From contig JAUHYC010000030.1 of assembly GCA_030426685.1 (NCBI GenBank), positions 1 to 47,531 of the forward strand: DNA of 47,531 bases, given 5' to 3'. The notes below the pieces were generated by a model, which ran no database searches, was not told where the DNA came from, and saw only the letters and a list, made by a program, of their open reading frames with translations. Positions 36,386-44,897 of the stretch are shown here, piece after piece. The DNA comes from Alphaproteobacteria bacterium. Its GTDB lineage: Bacteria > Pseudomonadota > Alphaproteobacteria > Rhodobacterales > Rhodobacteraceae. Position numbers and translations under genes: made by a program. How positions within the stretch are numbered: position 1 is the stretch's first letter; the number at the start of each line of letters is the position of its first letter.

Positions 36386-37152
36386 CTCAACTTTTCATCC
36401 AGCCAGTCCGCAATCTGCGCCGCTGGCCCCTCCCACCCCGGTTCCATGAACAGAAAATGCGCATGATTTTCGACCGGCAAAAACGTCGCGCGGTCTCCGT
36501 ACAGATCGGCCAGCGCGCGGCAGGTGTTGGGGTTCACGGCCCGATCCTCGGTACCTGAAACGATCAGCACCGGGCAATCGACCTTGTTGATATCCACCTT
36601 CATCGCGTGGTGATCGTCGAACATCCAGAAGAACATCTCGAACATCACCCGCCCGCTTTCCGGGCCAAGCTGGTCGAACACCTCATGCTGCTGCTCTTTG
36701 GGCATCTTGTTGAGCGCAAAGGGAGCCATCAGGTCAAAATCAACCCGCATGGGCTGTTTCCAGAACGCCCCGCCCTCCATCAACGCGCGCGGCACGGCGC
36801 GTTCGTCATCGGTTTCGGGCAAGGTACCCCAGGCCGCGTTCGGGTTGATCAGGACAATCGCGCTCGCCAACCCGCGCGCTGCAACCTTCTGCGCCAAAAC
36901 ACCCGCAATAGCGTGACCGAGCACCACCGGCTTGCTGTCGAGCTCCTGCACAAACGCGGCGATGTCATCCGCGTAATCCATGACGCTGGTATCTGTCAGG
37001 CCTGGATCGGGGTCTGCCTTGGGGTCTCCGCCATGATAGCGCAGTGCGGGCGTGTGCACCGTCCAGCCGCGTGCACGAAAGAACCCGGCGAAATCCTGCA
37101 TGCACCACGGTCCGGCAAAGGCGCCGTGGATCAGAACAATCTCTTTTGTCAT
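36382..37152 (-). CDS. Alpha/beta hydrolase-fold protein lacking the usual Ser nucleophile
   Basis: A 256-residue alpha/beta hydrolase with IVLIHGAFAGPWC (oxyanion loop), an acid in VSGTEDRAVNP and a His in VENHAHFLF, but the elbow reads VLGHAIAG, so Ala (about residue 81) stands where GHSxG proteins have Ser. It may be non-hydrolytic, a lyase-like member, or use another residue. ATG 37152 is preceded by GGGAG; the longer in-frame start is not supported. Its TAG stop comes from the repeat at 36324-36385. Confidence 0.8.
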   Translation of the reverse strand: MTKEIVLIHGAFAGPWCMQDFAGFFRARGWTVHTPALRYHGGDPKADPDPGLTDTSVMDYADDIAAFVQELDSKPVVLGHAIAGVLAQKVAARGLASAIVLINPNAAWGTLPETDDERAVPRALMEGGAFWKQPMRVDFDLMAPFALNKMPKEQQHEVFDQLGPESGRVMFEMFFWMFDDHHAMKVDINKVDCPVLIVSGTEDRAVNPNTCRALADLYGDRATFLPVENHAHFLFMEPGWEGPAAQIADWLDEKLR

Positions 37153-37210
37153 GAAAATCTCCCTCACCTCTGAACAGTATGAGAGGTGAGGGACGGGTTC
37201 GACAAGCCCG

Positions 37211-37492
37211 TTACAACGCGGCATTAAACAGGGTGGTCAGGTTCTCTTCGGTCAACGCGATCGGATTGCTGCCGCATGAGGGGGCGATGATTGCGCCTTT
37301 GGCCAGTTCGGGGTTGGCGGCCTCGGTCACGCCCAGATCGGAGAGTTTGCGGGGGAAAGCCAGCGAGTCGTTGAACTCCTGCACAAAACTACCGAAGCTG
37401 TCGAAGCCGCCATCGATGCCCAGATAGGCCGCTGCTGGCTGGAACCGATCCGCGATCCGCAGCGAAGTGAAAGAGATGATCTCAGGACCCAT
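37211..37492 (-). pseudogene. C-terminal remnant of an iron-containing alcohol dehydrogenase
   Basis: About 93 residues remain. The end part, including RIADRFQPAAAYLGIDGG, PRKLSDLGVTEAANPEL and SCGSNPIALTEENLTTLFN, matches the last quarter of Fe-ADH proteins (usually about 380 residues), where the NP-ltxE signature ends the fold. The NAD-binding domain and the metal-binding His residues are absent. At about 37480 homology stops, and sequence of an RpiR-like remnant on the opposite strand begins. I read it as a truncated gene at a deletion or insertion junction. Confidence 0.75.
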
Positions 37493-37907
37493 CGCCAAGC
37501 GTGGTGTCTGGCAAAATGATCTGTCCGAGGAACAAATTCTGAACCGGTACTCGCAGTAGGCGCTAGAAGTCCAGCGCCGCTCGATCGATGAGGTCGGTCC
37601 AGAAGCGTTCGGCAGCTTCTGCCGCCTGCTATGCGACCCCAACAGGCGCATCGTTATCACCGGTGGATGTATCACCGGGACGCGGACACAGTATCTGTAT
37701 TTGCATCTGCAAAAGATCCGCCCTGACGTGAAGCTGATGTCTGACGCCGCGCCGTCGATCCATGACTTGCTGGAAGTTCGCCAGGGTGATGTGCTGATGG
37801 CGCTGGACGTGCGGCGGTATGAGAACACCACCCTGCTGATCGGGCAGCTCTGCCATGAACGCGGGGCCGAGGTCGTACGGCCGACAAGATTTCTGGGGTA
37901 CAACTGA
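37476..37907 (+). pseudogene. Remnant of a MurR/RpiR-family regulator (SIS domain), interrupted by a stop
   Basis: Read in one frame, 37476-37556 gives MISGPIAKRGVWQNDLSEEQ and so on to YSQ, then TAG (37557-37559). The same frame then continues with ALEVQRRSIDEVGPEAFGSF, RIVITGGCITGTRTQYLY, LQKIRPDVKLMSDA and GDVLMALDVRRYENTTLLIG, the SIS domain of RpiR regulators. The N-terminal HTH is missing, the in-frame stop splits the rest, and the C-terminus ends early at FLGYN. An internal start at 37701 would give only 68 residues. Not functional as a DNA-binding regulator. Confidence 0.7.
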
Positions 37908-37954
37908 GCGTGAGGACGGTTGCCAGCCTGCACTCAGAACATACACTCTGTGCC

Positions 37955-38842
37955 ATGACATTTGTTACCGAAAACCAATTGCCACTACTGATCCTGTTCT
38001 TTCTGATAGGTCTGTTCGGCACCGGCTTACTGTTCCGCAAACCCGCAGGGCATCGGGCGTGGAAGCTGGCCGATCTGGTCTGGGTTGTCCTGGGTGGTGT
38101 AGGTGCCTTGGTGGCGGTTCTGGCCGGGCTCTATACTTCGGACAGTTCGCGGCTGGACCGACAGATTGACGTGGCCTACGCCGCCTCGCTGGCTTTCGAC
38201 CGCGACGCCGCACGTTTCCGGCTCCGTTTTTGCGACCCGGCCTATGACCCCGATATCGCTGTCCTGTGTGATAAGGTCGAATTCCTGTCGGCCTCTACCG
38301 CCAGCAATGCGGACTTGCCACTGTTCATTGCGGTCACGAATGAGGTCGCGCCGCTGCAAGGGCTGAATTTCCTGTTTGGCCGCAGTTCCAAGGATGAGAT
38401 GGAGGATGCGCGCGGGATGGCCGCCAAGGCCGACGCGTTCAACATCGATCAGTTTCTGGTCTTCACATCGGTGGATGATGCCACACAGGCCGCCATCGAC
38501 AATATGCGCCGCAAAGTTCCGGCCATAGCGGGCGACTACCTGATCCTGGCGCAGAGTTACGATGACCTGGTCGCACAAGTTGGCAAACTCAAGGAGGAGT
38601 GGGAGTATCTGCAGGCCAACGCGCATATTCTTGTGTTGCAGATCATCGCCCTGTGTCTGGTCAGCTTTGCCGCCCCGTTCCGGCTCGGGAAATCCATCGT
38701 CGAACTGCGCACCGCGTTCAGCGCCGATAAGCCTGCGCCAGCCGCTCAGGATCAGCCCCCAGAAAATACCGCATCAGAGTCCAAAGATTCCGCGCGCCCC
38801 GGCGAAACCAGCCCTGACGGATATAGCGTTCCGCACTCGTGA
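37955..38842 (+). CDS. Membrane protein of unknown function
   Basis: A 295-residue protein with two N-terminal membrane helices (LPLLILFFLIGLFGTGLLF; DLVWVVLGGVGALVAVLAGLY), a periplasmic or cytosolic middle domain of about 170 residues with two Cys (FCDPAY, LCDKV), a third helix (ILVLQIIALCLVSFAAPF) and a polar Pro/Glu-rich tail. I do not recognise the family. ATG 37955 is preferred to GTG 37910, with neither well supported by a ribosome binding site. The tail overlaps the end of the convergent glycosyltransferase gene by 125 bases. Confidence 0.7.
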   Translation: MTFVTENQLPLLILFFLIGLFGTGLLFRKPAGHRAWKLADLVWVVLGGVGALVAVLAGLYTSDSSRLDRQIDVAYAASLAFDRDAARFRLRFCDPAYDPDIAVLCDKVEFLSASTASNADLPLFIAVTNEVAPLQGLNFLFGRSSKDEMEDARGMAAKADAFNIDQFLVFTSVDDATQAAIDNMRRKVPAIAGDYLILAQSYDDLVAQVGKLKEEWEYLQANAHILVLQIIALCLVSFAAPFRLGKSIVELRTAFSADKPAPAAQDQPPENTASESKDSARPGETSPDGYSVPHS

Positions 38843-39392
38843 CCGCATCAGCTCTCAACAAAGTCACGCCAGACAACGCGCGGATGAGCGCCACATCCTC
38901 CATCAACGGCTGATCGGGGTAGCCCCCTGCCGCATCATAGTCGGCCCGACGAACGAGCAACCCCTGATCGCCATACGGCAAGCCAAAAAGACGGCTGCGC
39001 AGATAGGCCCAACCTGCAACCCAGCCCGCGCCCAGCCCGCTGGCGCGGAAACGTAAACGGAAGGCCGCTGGCCGACCGGATGGCAGATGATCGGCGACGA
39101 TATCGCTCCACCCCTCTTGCAACTGGGTATCTGCGTGCAGGATCAAAAGCCACTCGCCCTTGGCCGCTGCACACCCCCTTCGCAATTGCCCCCCGCGCGA
39201 AGACGGGCCTGAGACTACCGCAGCCCCTGCCGCTTCGGCCAATTTGAGCGTGTAATCCTCGGAACCGCCATCGGTGATGATCAATTCGCGGATCAGGCCC
39301 GAATGCAGCCCCTCCATCAGTGCATGTAGCGTCCCGGGCAGCACCTGCCCTGCATTCAAGGTCGGAATCACGATACTGATCGGAGCGGACAC
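38718..39392 (-). CDS. TIGR04283-type family 2 glycosyltransferase
   Basis: A 224-residue GT-A glycosyltransferase: SIVIPTLNAGQVLPGTL, the nucleotide-binding ELIITDGGSEDYT, the metal-binding LLILHADTQLQEGW (DxD-like HAD) and MEDVALIRAL followed by the basic end TSAERYIRQGWFRRGARN. This is the pattern of TIGR04283 proteins, some of which are linked to arsenosugar synthesis. No arsenic genes are adjacent. The start is GTG 39392, with AGAGGG upstream. Convergent with the preceding membrane protein gene with a 125-base overlap. Confidence 0.85.
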   Translation of the reverse strand: MSAPISIVIPTLNAGQVLPGTLHALMEGLHSGLIRELIITDGGSEDYTLKLAEAAGAAVVSGPSSRGGQLRRGCAAAKGEWLLILHADTQLQEGWSDIVADHLPSGRPAAFRLRFRASGLGAGWVAGWAYLRSRLFGLPYGDQGLLVRRADYDAAGGYPDQPLMEDVALIRALSGVTLLRADAVTSAERYIRQGWFRRGARNLWTLMRYFLGADPERLAQAYRR

Positions 39393-39465
39393 GTCTGAAA
39401 CCCTCTGGTCATGGCGGCGCGATCTCCTATATCACGGGGCCAGACCAAATGACGAGGATCAACCC

Positions 39466-40203
39466 ATGCCCCACCGCCGCATTCTGCGCCTGACCGGCAA
39501 GGACACGGACAGCTTTCTGCAGGGGCTGATCACCAATGACGTACAGCGGTTAAGCAACGGGCTGGTTTATGCCGCGCTGCTGACCCCTCAGGGTAAGTAT
39601 CTGGCCGACTTCTTCCTGAAACGTGACGGCGAATCCGTATTGCTGGATGTAGCCGACGAACTGGCCGACGGGCTCGTGAAGCGCCTGACAATGTACAAGT
39701 TGCGCGCCGACGTGACGATTGAGGCCACCGACCTGAACCTGCAACGCGGCTCTGGCCCCGCGCCTGATGGTGCCCTGCCCGACCCGCGCCACCCCGATCT
39801 GGGCTGGCGGGCCTATTCCGCCGCGCCGGAAGGCGATGATGGCACCGATTGGGACGCCATCCGTGTACAACATTGCATCCCTGAAAGCGGTATCGAACTG
39901 ACCCCTGACAGCTATGTCCTGGAATCTGGCTTCGAAGCTCTGAATGGCCTGGATTTTAAGAAAGGCTGCTACGTCGGCCAGGAGGTCACGGCCCGAATGA
40001 AGCACAAGACCGAGTTGCGCAAGGGCCTGCGGGTTGTCGAGATTACCGGCAATGCGCCAGTTGGAACAGAAATCCAGTCGGGCGGTAAACCCGCCGGGGT
40101 GCTGTTCACGCAATCGGGCGGCAAGGCCATCGCCTATCTGCGCCTTGATCGCGCAAGCGCAGAGATGCAGGCGGGCAACGCAACGCTGCACTTGCCGGAC
40201 TGA
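39466..40203 (+). CDS. ygfZ: YgfZ/CAF17-family folate-binding iron-sulfur assembly protein
   Basis: A 245-residue GcvT-like protein with the family signature KKGCYVGQEVTARMKHK, which contains the conserved Cys, and an N-terminal RRILRLTGKDTDSFLQGLITND. YgfZ/IBA57 proteins help mature certain [4Fe-4S] enzymes using folate. The start ATG 39466 has GAGGA upstream; a longer frame reaches into the divergent glycosyltransferase gene and is not coding. The family's length is 245-330, so this is a short version. Confidence 0.9.
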   Translation: MPHRRILRLTGKDTDSFLQGLITNDVQRLSNGLVYAALLTPQGKYLADFFLKRDGESVLLDVADELADGLVKRLTMYKLRADVTIEATDLNLQRGSGPAPDGALPDPRHPDLGWRAYSAAPEGDDGTDWDAIRVQHCIPESGIELTPDSYVLESGFEALNGLDFKKGCYVGQEVTARMKHKTELRKGLRVVEITGNAPVGTEIQSGGKPAGVLFTQSGGKAIAYLRLDRASAEMQAGNATLHLPD

Positions 40204-40309
40204 ACTTGTTGCCAAAGCAGCACGAATAACCCGCTGGACTGGCACGCGTATTTGAACGCCCGAGCGAGCAGGATATCACTGAGGCCAGTACACGTTTCAG
40301 GATATCCCC

Positions 40310-41248
40310 ATGTTACGCCTCTATTCCGCCATCTGGCGCGCCAGCGCTGGCCGTCAGATCATCCTCATCCTGCTTTCACTGGCTGTTGCGGCGCTGGCGG
40401 CGGCCCCGCTGGAGTTTCAGCGTGACATCGTCAACCACCTGACCTCTGGGAACATCGAGGTCAACCACCTGGTCCTGCTAGGGGCCGGGATGATGGGGGT
40501 TATCCTGCTGAGCCTGACATTGAAATGGGTGCTTGGCTATCGCGCCGGGACACTGGGCGAGGATTTGATCCGCCTGATCCGTGGCAGATTGCTGGCCCGG
40601 GCCGTGGATATCGAACAGGAAGGGCAAGGCCTTCGCACCGGGACAATGACCACAGCCGTTTCCGCCGAGGCCGAGGAGCTTGGGAAATTCGCAGGGGGCG
40701 CCTTTGCAGATCCCGTGGTGCAGATCGGCACCCTGATCAGCGTAATCGGCTATATCTCATCCACGCAACCGGGGCTGGGCCTGATCGCCTTTTCGATGAT
40801 CGTGCCACAGATCGTCATCGTGTTGGTTTCACAGCGCAAGGTGAACATTTTCGTGGCCGAGCGCGTACACACCCTGCGAAACTCAACCGACCGGCTAACG
40901 CAGGCGGATATTGAGGATGCTACAAAGGCGATCCTGACGCAATTCGACGACATTTACGAGACACGCCGCAAGATGTTCCTTTGGAAGCTGTCGGCAAAGT
41001 TCCTGCTGAGCGTCATAAACGGCGCGGGAACCGTCGGGGTCCTGATGCTGGGTGGCTGGCTGGTCCTGCAGGGCAAAACCGATGTGGGCACCGTTGTTGC
41101 GGCGACCAGCGGCCTCAGCCGCATTCAGGGACCAACAGCGTTTCTGATCGCCTTCTACCGGCAGGTGAGCGCCAATCGCATCAAGTATGAGTTGCTGCTG
41201 GAACTGTTCGGCGACAATCCAGAGCGCTACCGCCGCGTCGACACATAA
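40310..41248 (+). CDS. ABC exporter transmembrane domain without ATPase domain
   Basis: A 312-residue protein with about six membrane helices: ILILLSLAVAALAAAPLEF, LVLLGAGMMGVILLSLTLKWVLG, IGTLISVIGYISSTQPGLG with LIAFSMIVPQIVIVLVS, and FLLSVINGAGTVGVLMLGGWLVL. Its layout, with a coupling-helix-like stretch LRTGTMTTAVSAEAEELG, is that of type IV ABC exporters, but it ends after the membrane part; no Walker A or ABC signature follows. The ATPase could be on another gene, or the protein may have lost transport. ATG 40310 with AGGA upstream. A terminator follows directly. Confidence 0.8.
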   Translation: MLRLYSAIWRASAGRQIILILLSLAVAALAAAPLEFQRDIVNHLTSGNIEVNHLVLLGAGMMGVILLSLTLKWVLGYRAGTLGEDLIRLIRGRLLARAVDIEQEGQGLRTGTMTTAVSAEAEELGKFAGGAFADPVVQIGTLISVIGYISSTQPGLGLIAFSMIVPQIVIVLVSQRKVNIFVAERVHTLRNSTDRLTQADIEDATKAILTQFDDIYETRRKMFLWKLSAKFLLSVINGAGTVGVLMLGGWLVLQGKTDVGTVVAATSGLSRIQGPTAFLIAFYRQVSANRIKYELLLELFGDNPERYRRVDT

Positions 41249-41250
41249 AA

Positions 41251-41273
41251 AAGGGGCCGCAATGCAGCCCCTT
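41251..41273. terminator. Bidirectional terminator between the ABC-like gene and efp
   Basis: AAGGGGC (41251-41257) and GCCCCTT (41267-41273) form a stem, with further GC pairs inside the loop. The AAAAAA before it on the plus strand becomes a U run for the minus-strand efp message, making it a strong terminator for efp; it is weaker for the plus strand, where TCG follows. Confidence 0.8.
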
Positions 41274-41294
41274 CGAAACCGGTTCGACGCCTGG

Positions 41295-41858
41295 TCAGGC
41301 GCGCTCGGAATAATCCATGGTCTCGGTGTTTACCACGATCATCTCATCCTGACCGATGAAGGGCGGGACCATCACCTTAACGCCGTTGTCCAGAATCGCT
41401 GGTTTGAACGAGTTCGCAGCGGTCTGGCCTTTGACCACAGGTTCGGTCTCAACGATCTTGCAGGTTACTTTCTGGGGCAGCGTGGCGTTCAACGCTTCGC
41501 TTTCATAAAATTCGACCACGATGGTCATGCCGTCCTGAAGAAACGGGCGGCGTTCACCCAGCAGTTCGGCGGGCAGTTCGATCTGCTCATAAGTTTCGGC
41601 ATCCATGAACACCAGCATACCGTCGGATTCGTAAAGAAACTGCTGATCCTTCTGCTCAAGACGGACACGCTCGACCTTGTCGGCGGAACGGAACCTCTCG
41701 TTCAGTTTTGAGCCGTTGCGCAGATTGCGCAGTTCGACCTGAGCAAAAGCGCCGCCTTTACCGGGCTTTACGTGGTCAACTTTGACCGCCGCCCACAGCC
41801 CGTCGTTATGCTCAAGCACATTGCCGGGGCGAATTTCGTTCCCATTTATCTTGGGCAT
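41295..41858 (-). CDS. efp: Elongation factor P
   Basis: A 187-residue EF-P with the three beta-barrel domains and Lys 34 at the tip of loop VKPGKGGAF, the residue that is lysylated in EpmA-type systems. [20 protein letters not shown] begins domain II, and the end with [16 protein letters not shown] is domain III. It relieves ribosome stalling at polyproline. ATG 41858 with AAGGAA upstream. It ends at a strong terminator. Confidence 0.96.
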   Translation of the reverse strand: MPKINGNEIRPGNVLEHNDGLWAAVKVDHVKPGKGGAFAQVELRNLRNGSKLNERFRSADKVERVRLEQKDQQFLYESDGMLVFMDAETYEQIELPAELLGERRPFLQDGMTIVVEFYESEALNATLPQKVTCKIVETEPVVKGQTAANSFKPAILDNGVKVMVPPFIGQDEMIVVNTETMDYSERA

Positions 41859-42076
41859 GACTTATTTCCTTCACAAACGGTTGATGCGTCAGTTGCTGAC
41901 CCTATATCTGGCGGGACCACACCTGGCAAGACAACGAGACCTAGTGATGCACATGCAGCAAGCTATGCAAATGACGCAACGCAACTATGCATTTTAGGTG
42001 TATCCGAATCGCACCTAATAGGTCATAAGGACCGTCACGCCGAAAATGCAAGAGCAAGAACAACAAGGATAACGAG

Positions 42077-42397
42077 ATGAGAGATTTCGTTGACGGCACT
42101 GCCTTTAACAACGAGCAAGGCAATCGTGCACGTAAACTTTTCGCGGCCGTTGTACTGGCTGCTCTGGATGACGCCATCGCTGATGACAAGAAGTATGGCA
42201 ACGGCCCTGAACAGATCGCCCGCTGGGCTCGCTCGCGCGATGGGCGCGAAGTGCTGTCCTGTGCCGGTATCGACCCGAACGAGCGGGTTGTCGATGGACT
42301 GATGGAATTCGTCGGTCGCGGTGTGCGGACATCGGTTGCCTTGTCGCGCGAGGAAAGCGAACGCCGGAATGCTGCACAACAGGCCGAAGCCGCCTGA
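42077..42397 (+). CDS. DUF6280-like small protein
   Basis: A 106-residue soluble protein (RDFVDGTAFNNEQGNRARKL, then AALDDAIADDKKYGNGPEQI and ARWARSRDGREVLSCAGI). The type is widely conserved in Rhodobacterales and, as I recall, classed as DUF6280. The helical, charged make-up and well-formed ribosome binding site (AAGGATAACGAG) suggest high expression. A very strong terminator follows. Function unknown. The 218-base region before it, divergent with efp, contains CTATGCA twice (41963-41969, 41986-41992). Confidence 0.75.
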   Translation: MRDFVDGTAFNNEQGNRARKLFAAVVLAALDDAIADDKKYGNGPEQIARWARSRDGREVLSCAGIDPNERVVDGLMEFVGRGVRTSVALSREESERRNAAQQAEAA

Positions 42398-42418
42398 TTG
42401 ACATTCTCTTCTGAATTG

Positions 42419-42450
42419 AAAAACGCGCCCTCCTCAGCGGGCGCGTTTTT
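42419..42450 (+). terminator. Strong rho-independent terminator after the DUF6280-like gene
   Basis: AAAAACGCGCCC (42419-42430) and GGGCGCGTTTTT (42439-42450) are perfect 12-bp arms with an eight-base loop, with the T run as part of the stem. It could work in both directions. It isolates the small gene from cobQ. Confidence 0.93.
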
Positions 42451-42618
42451 CGTTGCCAGAACACCAGTCTTCAAAAAGACAATCTTGTTGAAGCCAGCAG
42501 AGGCCGTCTACCTGGCGGACGAACCGCAAACTAACCGAAATATGTAGGGGCGTGTTCATCCGGGCTTTTCCTTTGCCCTCAAATCAGGTCATCTGCGCCG
42601 CAACACAGGAGGGTGGCC

Positions 42619-44076
42619 ATGGTTCGCTCCATCATGATTCAGGGTACCGGCAGCAATGTTGGGAAATCGGTTTTGGTGGCCGGGTTGGCGCGCGCCTATT
42701 CACGGCGCGGCCTGAAGGTTGCACCCTTCAAGCCTCAGAATATGTCGAACAACGCTGCGGTCACGGAAAACGGGGGCGAGATCGGTCGAGCGCAGGCGCT
42801 GCAGGCCCGCGCAGCAATACGCGCGCCCCATACGGACATGAACCCCATCCTGCTGAAACCCGAAACAGACACAGGTGCGCAGATCATTGTTCAGGGCCAG
42901 CGCGCGGGCACGATGAAAGCGGGCGACTATCGCAAGGACAAATCCAAACTGCTCAGCGCCGCGCTGGAAAGTTTTGATCGACTGTGCCGCGACTCTGACC
43001 TGGTCCTGATCGAAGGCGCAGGCAGCCCGGCGGAGACCAATCTGCGCAGGGGGGACATCGCCAATATGGGATTTGCCTGCGCTGCCAATGTGCCGGTGGT
43101 TCTGGTTGGGGACATTCACCGAGGTGGCGTAATCGCGCAAATCGTGGGCACTCAGGCCGTACTGGATGCAGGCGATCTGGCAATGATCCGCGGCTTTGCC
43201 GTCAATCGCTTCAAAGGAGATGTTTCGCTGTTTGACGCGGGACGAGACGATATCGCCGACCGAACCGGCTGGCCCTGCCTGGGGGTGGTGCCGTGGTTTC
43301 ACGACGCCTGGAAACTGCCGGCTGAGGATATGATGGATATCCGCTCCCACTCCGGGGGAGATTGTAAGATCATAGTGCCTCAGTTGGAACGCATGGCGAA
43401 TTTCGACGACCTCGATCCACTTTCCGCCGAGCCCGGCGTGACGGTCGAGATCATTCCCGCTGGCCGCGCCCTGCCCGGCGACGCCGACCTGGTACTATTA
43501 CCGGGCAGCAAATCGACCATCGGTGATCTGACCTATTTCCGGGCTCAGGGCTGGGACATTGACCTCTACGCCCATCTGCGCCGAGGTGGACATGTGCTGG
43601 GCTTGTGCGGCGGATATCAGATGTTGGGGAAAACCATATCCGATCCTGACGGCGTTGATGGCCGCCCTGGAACCGTCGAGGGGTTGGGCCTGCTCGATGT
43701 CAGCACCACCATGGCCGGACAGAAACAGGTGACCCTGCGCACCGCAACTGCATTGCCAAACGGGGAGCCAGTCAGCGGCTACGAAATCCATATGGGCCGC
43801 ACCGAAGGCCCGGATTGCGCTCGCGCCTGGTTGCAGGTCGAAGGCCGCACCGAGGGTGCCGCCAGCGCAGATGGGCGCGTGCGCGGCAGTTACCTGCATG
43901 GACTATTCTCATCCGATGCGTTCCGCGCCAACTATCTGGCACAACTGGGGGTGACGTCAGACAACGCTTACGAAGATGGTGTTGAGCGAGTTCTGGACGA
44001 TCTCGCCGACCATCTTGAGCAACATATGGATCTGGATTTGCTTCTGTCCCTGGCGCAGGAACCGCGCCGTAGCTGA
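42619..44076 (+). CDS. cobQ: Cobyric acid synthase
   Basis: A 485-residue amidotransferase of adenosylcobalamin synthesis that amidates four carboxylates of the corrin ring (b, d, e and g). The N-terminal dethiobiotin-synthetase-like domain has the nucleotide loop GTGSNVGKS and FKPQNMSNN; the C-terminal GATase domain has the nucleophile Cys in [11 protein letters not shown] and the His in [12 protein letters not shown] 42619 is preceded by AGGAGGG five bases upstream; a GTG at 42613 is an alternative. I saw no convincing cobalamin riboswitch in the 170 bases before it. Other cob genes are not in the window. Confidence 0.95.
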   Translation: MVRSIMIQGTGSNVGKSVLVAGLARAYSRRGLKVAPFKPQNMSNNAAVTENGGEIGRAQALQARAAIRAPHTDMNPILLKPETDTGAQIIVQGQRAGTMKAGDYRKDKSKLLSAALESFDRLCRDSDLVLIEGAGSPAETNLRRGDIANMGFACAANVPVVLVGDIHRGGVIAQIVGTQAVLDAGDLAMIRGFAVNRFKGDVSLFDAGRDDIADRTGWPCLGVVPWFHDAWKLPAEDMMDIRSHSGGDCKIIVPQLERMANFDDLDPLSAEPGVTVEIIPAGRALPGDADLVLLPGSKSTIGDLTYFRAQGWDIDLYAHLRRGGHVLGLCGGYQMLGKTISDPDGVDGRPGTVEGLGLLDVSTTMAGQKQVTLRTATALPNGEPVSGYEIHMGRTEGPDCARAWLQVEGRTEGAASADGRVRGSYLHGLFSSDAFRANYLAQLGVTSDNAYEDGVERVLDDLADHLEQHMDLDLLLSLAQEPRRS

Positions 44077-44079
44077 AGG

Positions 44080-44823
44080 TTATTCTGTATCCTTCGCCAA
44101 CATCGCCCTCGAAATCTCGCGCCTTACCATTTTGCGCAGGTTCCGAGTGATCCGTTCACCCAATGCGCCCTGCAATTCCTCACGGACAATCTGGGCCACA
44201 ATCTCACGCAGGTCTTCTTCTCTGAAAGACGATGCGACCGGTTTACTTGCCTGATCCTCCACAACTTCCGGATCGCGCACAAATGTTGCCGAGGGCTCTG
44301 CCCCGGCTTCTCTGGTCTGGGATTGCGCAAACCCGTTGTCGACGGGCCATTGGACAGATTTCGTCTTCGTGCCCGAATAGTCATCATCGCTCTCGCCGTC
44401 GGGCTCCCACTGATCTTCGGTTCGGGCAATCGCGGCCTCCAACGCCTCGATCTTGGCGCTGAGACTACCCGCAAGATCGCGTTTGGGTTCGGTGTCTGAT
44501 GGCGTGACCTTGGCGCTTGCATCGCCTTCGCGCACAACATCGCTCGGCTGCAGACGCATGGGTTCCGCTGATGATCCCGACGTATTTGCCACCTCACCAG
44601 ATGCACTGTGCTGGGGCATCAGTTTCAGGGGTGCTGGCTTGTCGGCGATCAGCGGTTCATCGCTTACCCGCAAGGCATCTGTCAAAACCAGCCGCCCGGG
44701 CTTTGGCGCCGGGGCGGTCGGGACAAAAATGAACTCTGATTCTTCATGCGCATTTTCGCCGACCAATCGCTTAACCGACGAAAGAACGTCCTGAATATTG
44801 GCGTTTACAACCCGATCTGACAT
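44080..44823 (-). CDS. PopZ-like disordered protein (polar organiser candidate)
   Basis: A 247-residue acidic protein in three parts. First, a short amphipathic helix ANIQDVLSSVKRLVGEN, like the start of PopZ (EEILASIRRIIxED). Second, a long Pro/Ser/Glu-rich disordered linker with few hydrophobic residues. Third, a C-terminal helical block LREIVAQIVREELQGALG followed by ITRNLRKMVRREI. PopZ in Caulobacter has the same layout and gathers polar proteins, but its C-terminal motif (DUF2497) is not identical here. It may be a Rhodobacterales functional counterpart, or unrelated. Only three bases separate it from the convergent cobQ; tolC lies on the same strand 75 bases upstream of none of its promoter region. 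Confidence 0.6.
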   Translation of the reverse strand: MSDRVVNANIQDVLSSVKRLVGENAHEESEFIFVPTAPAPKPGRLVLTDALRVSDEPLIADKPAPLKLMPQHSASGEVANTSGSSAEPMRLQPSDVVREGDASAKVTPSDTEPKRDLAGSLSAKIEALEAAIARTEDQWEPDGESDDDYSGTKTKSVQWPVDNGFAQSQTREAGAEPSATFVRDPEVVEDQASKPVASSFREEDLREIVAQIVREELQGALGERITRNLRKMVRREISRAMLAKDTE

Positions 44824-44897
44824 TATTCACTACCGCTCTAACCTTGGATCTGATTGTAGCCAATCCAGACCCGCACCACAACCGATAGTGATACTGT

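Noticed and set aside
37701..37907. Short 68-codon gene with SIS-like sequence
   Set aside because: It is the inner part of the RpiR remnant; the same homology continues upstream through a stop codon, so it is not a gene of its own.
42451..42618. Possible cobalamin riboswitch before cobQ
   Set aside because: No convincing B12 box or conserved core could be found; GCCAGCAGAGGCC is only a loose resemblance.
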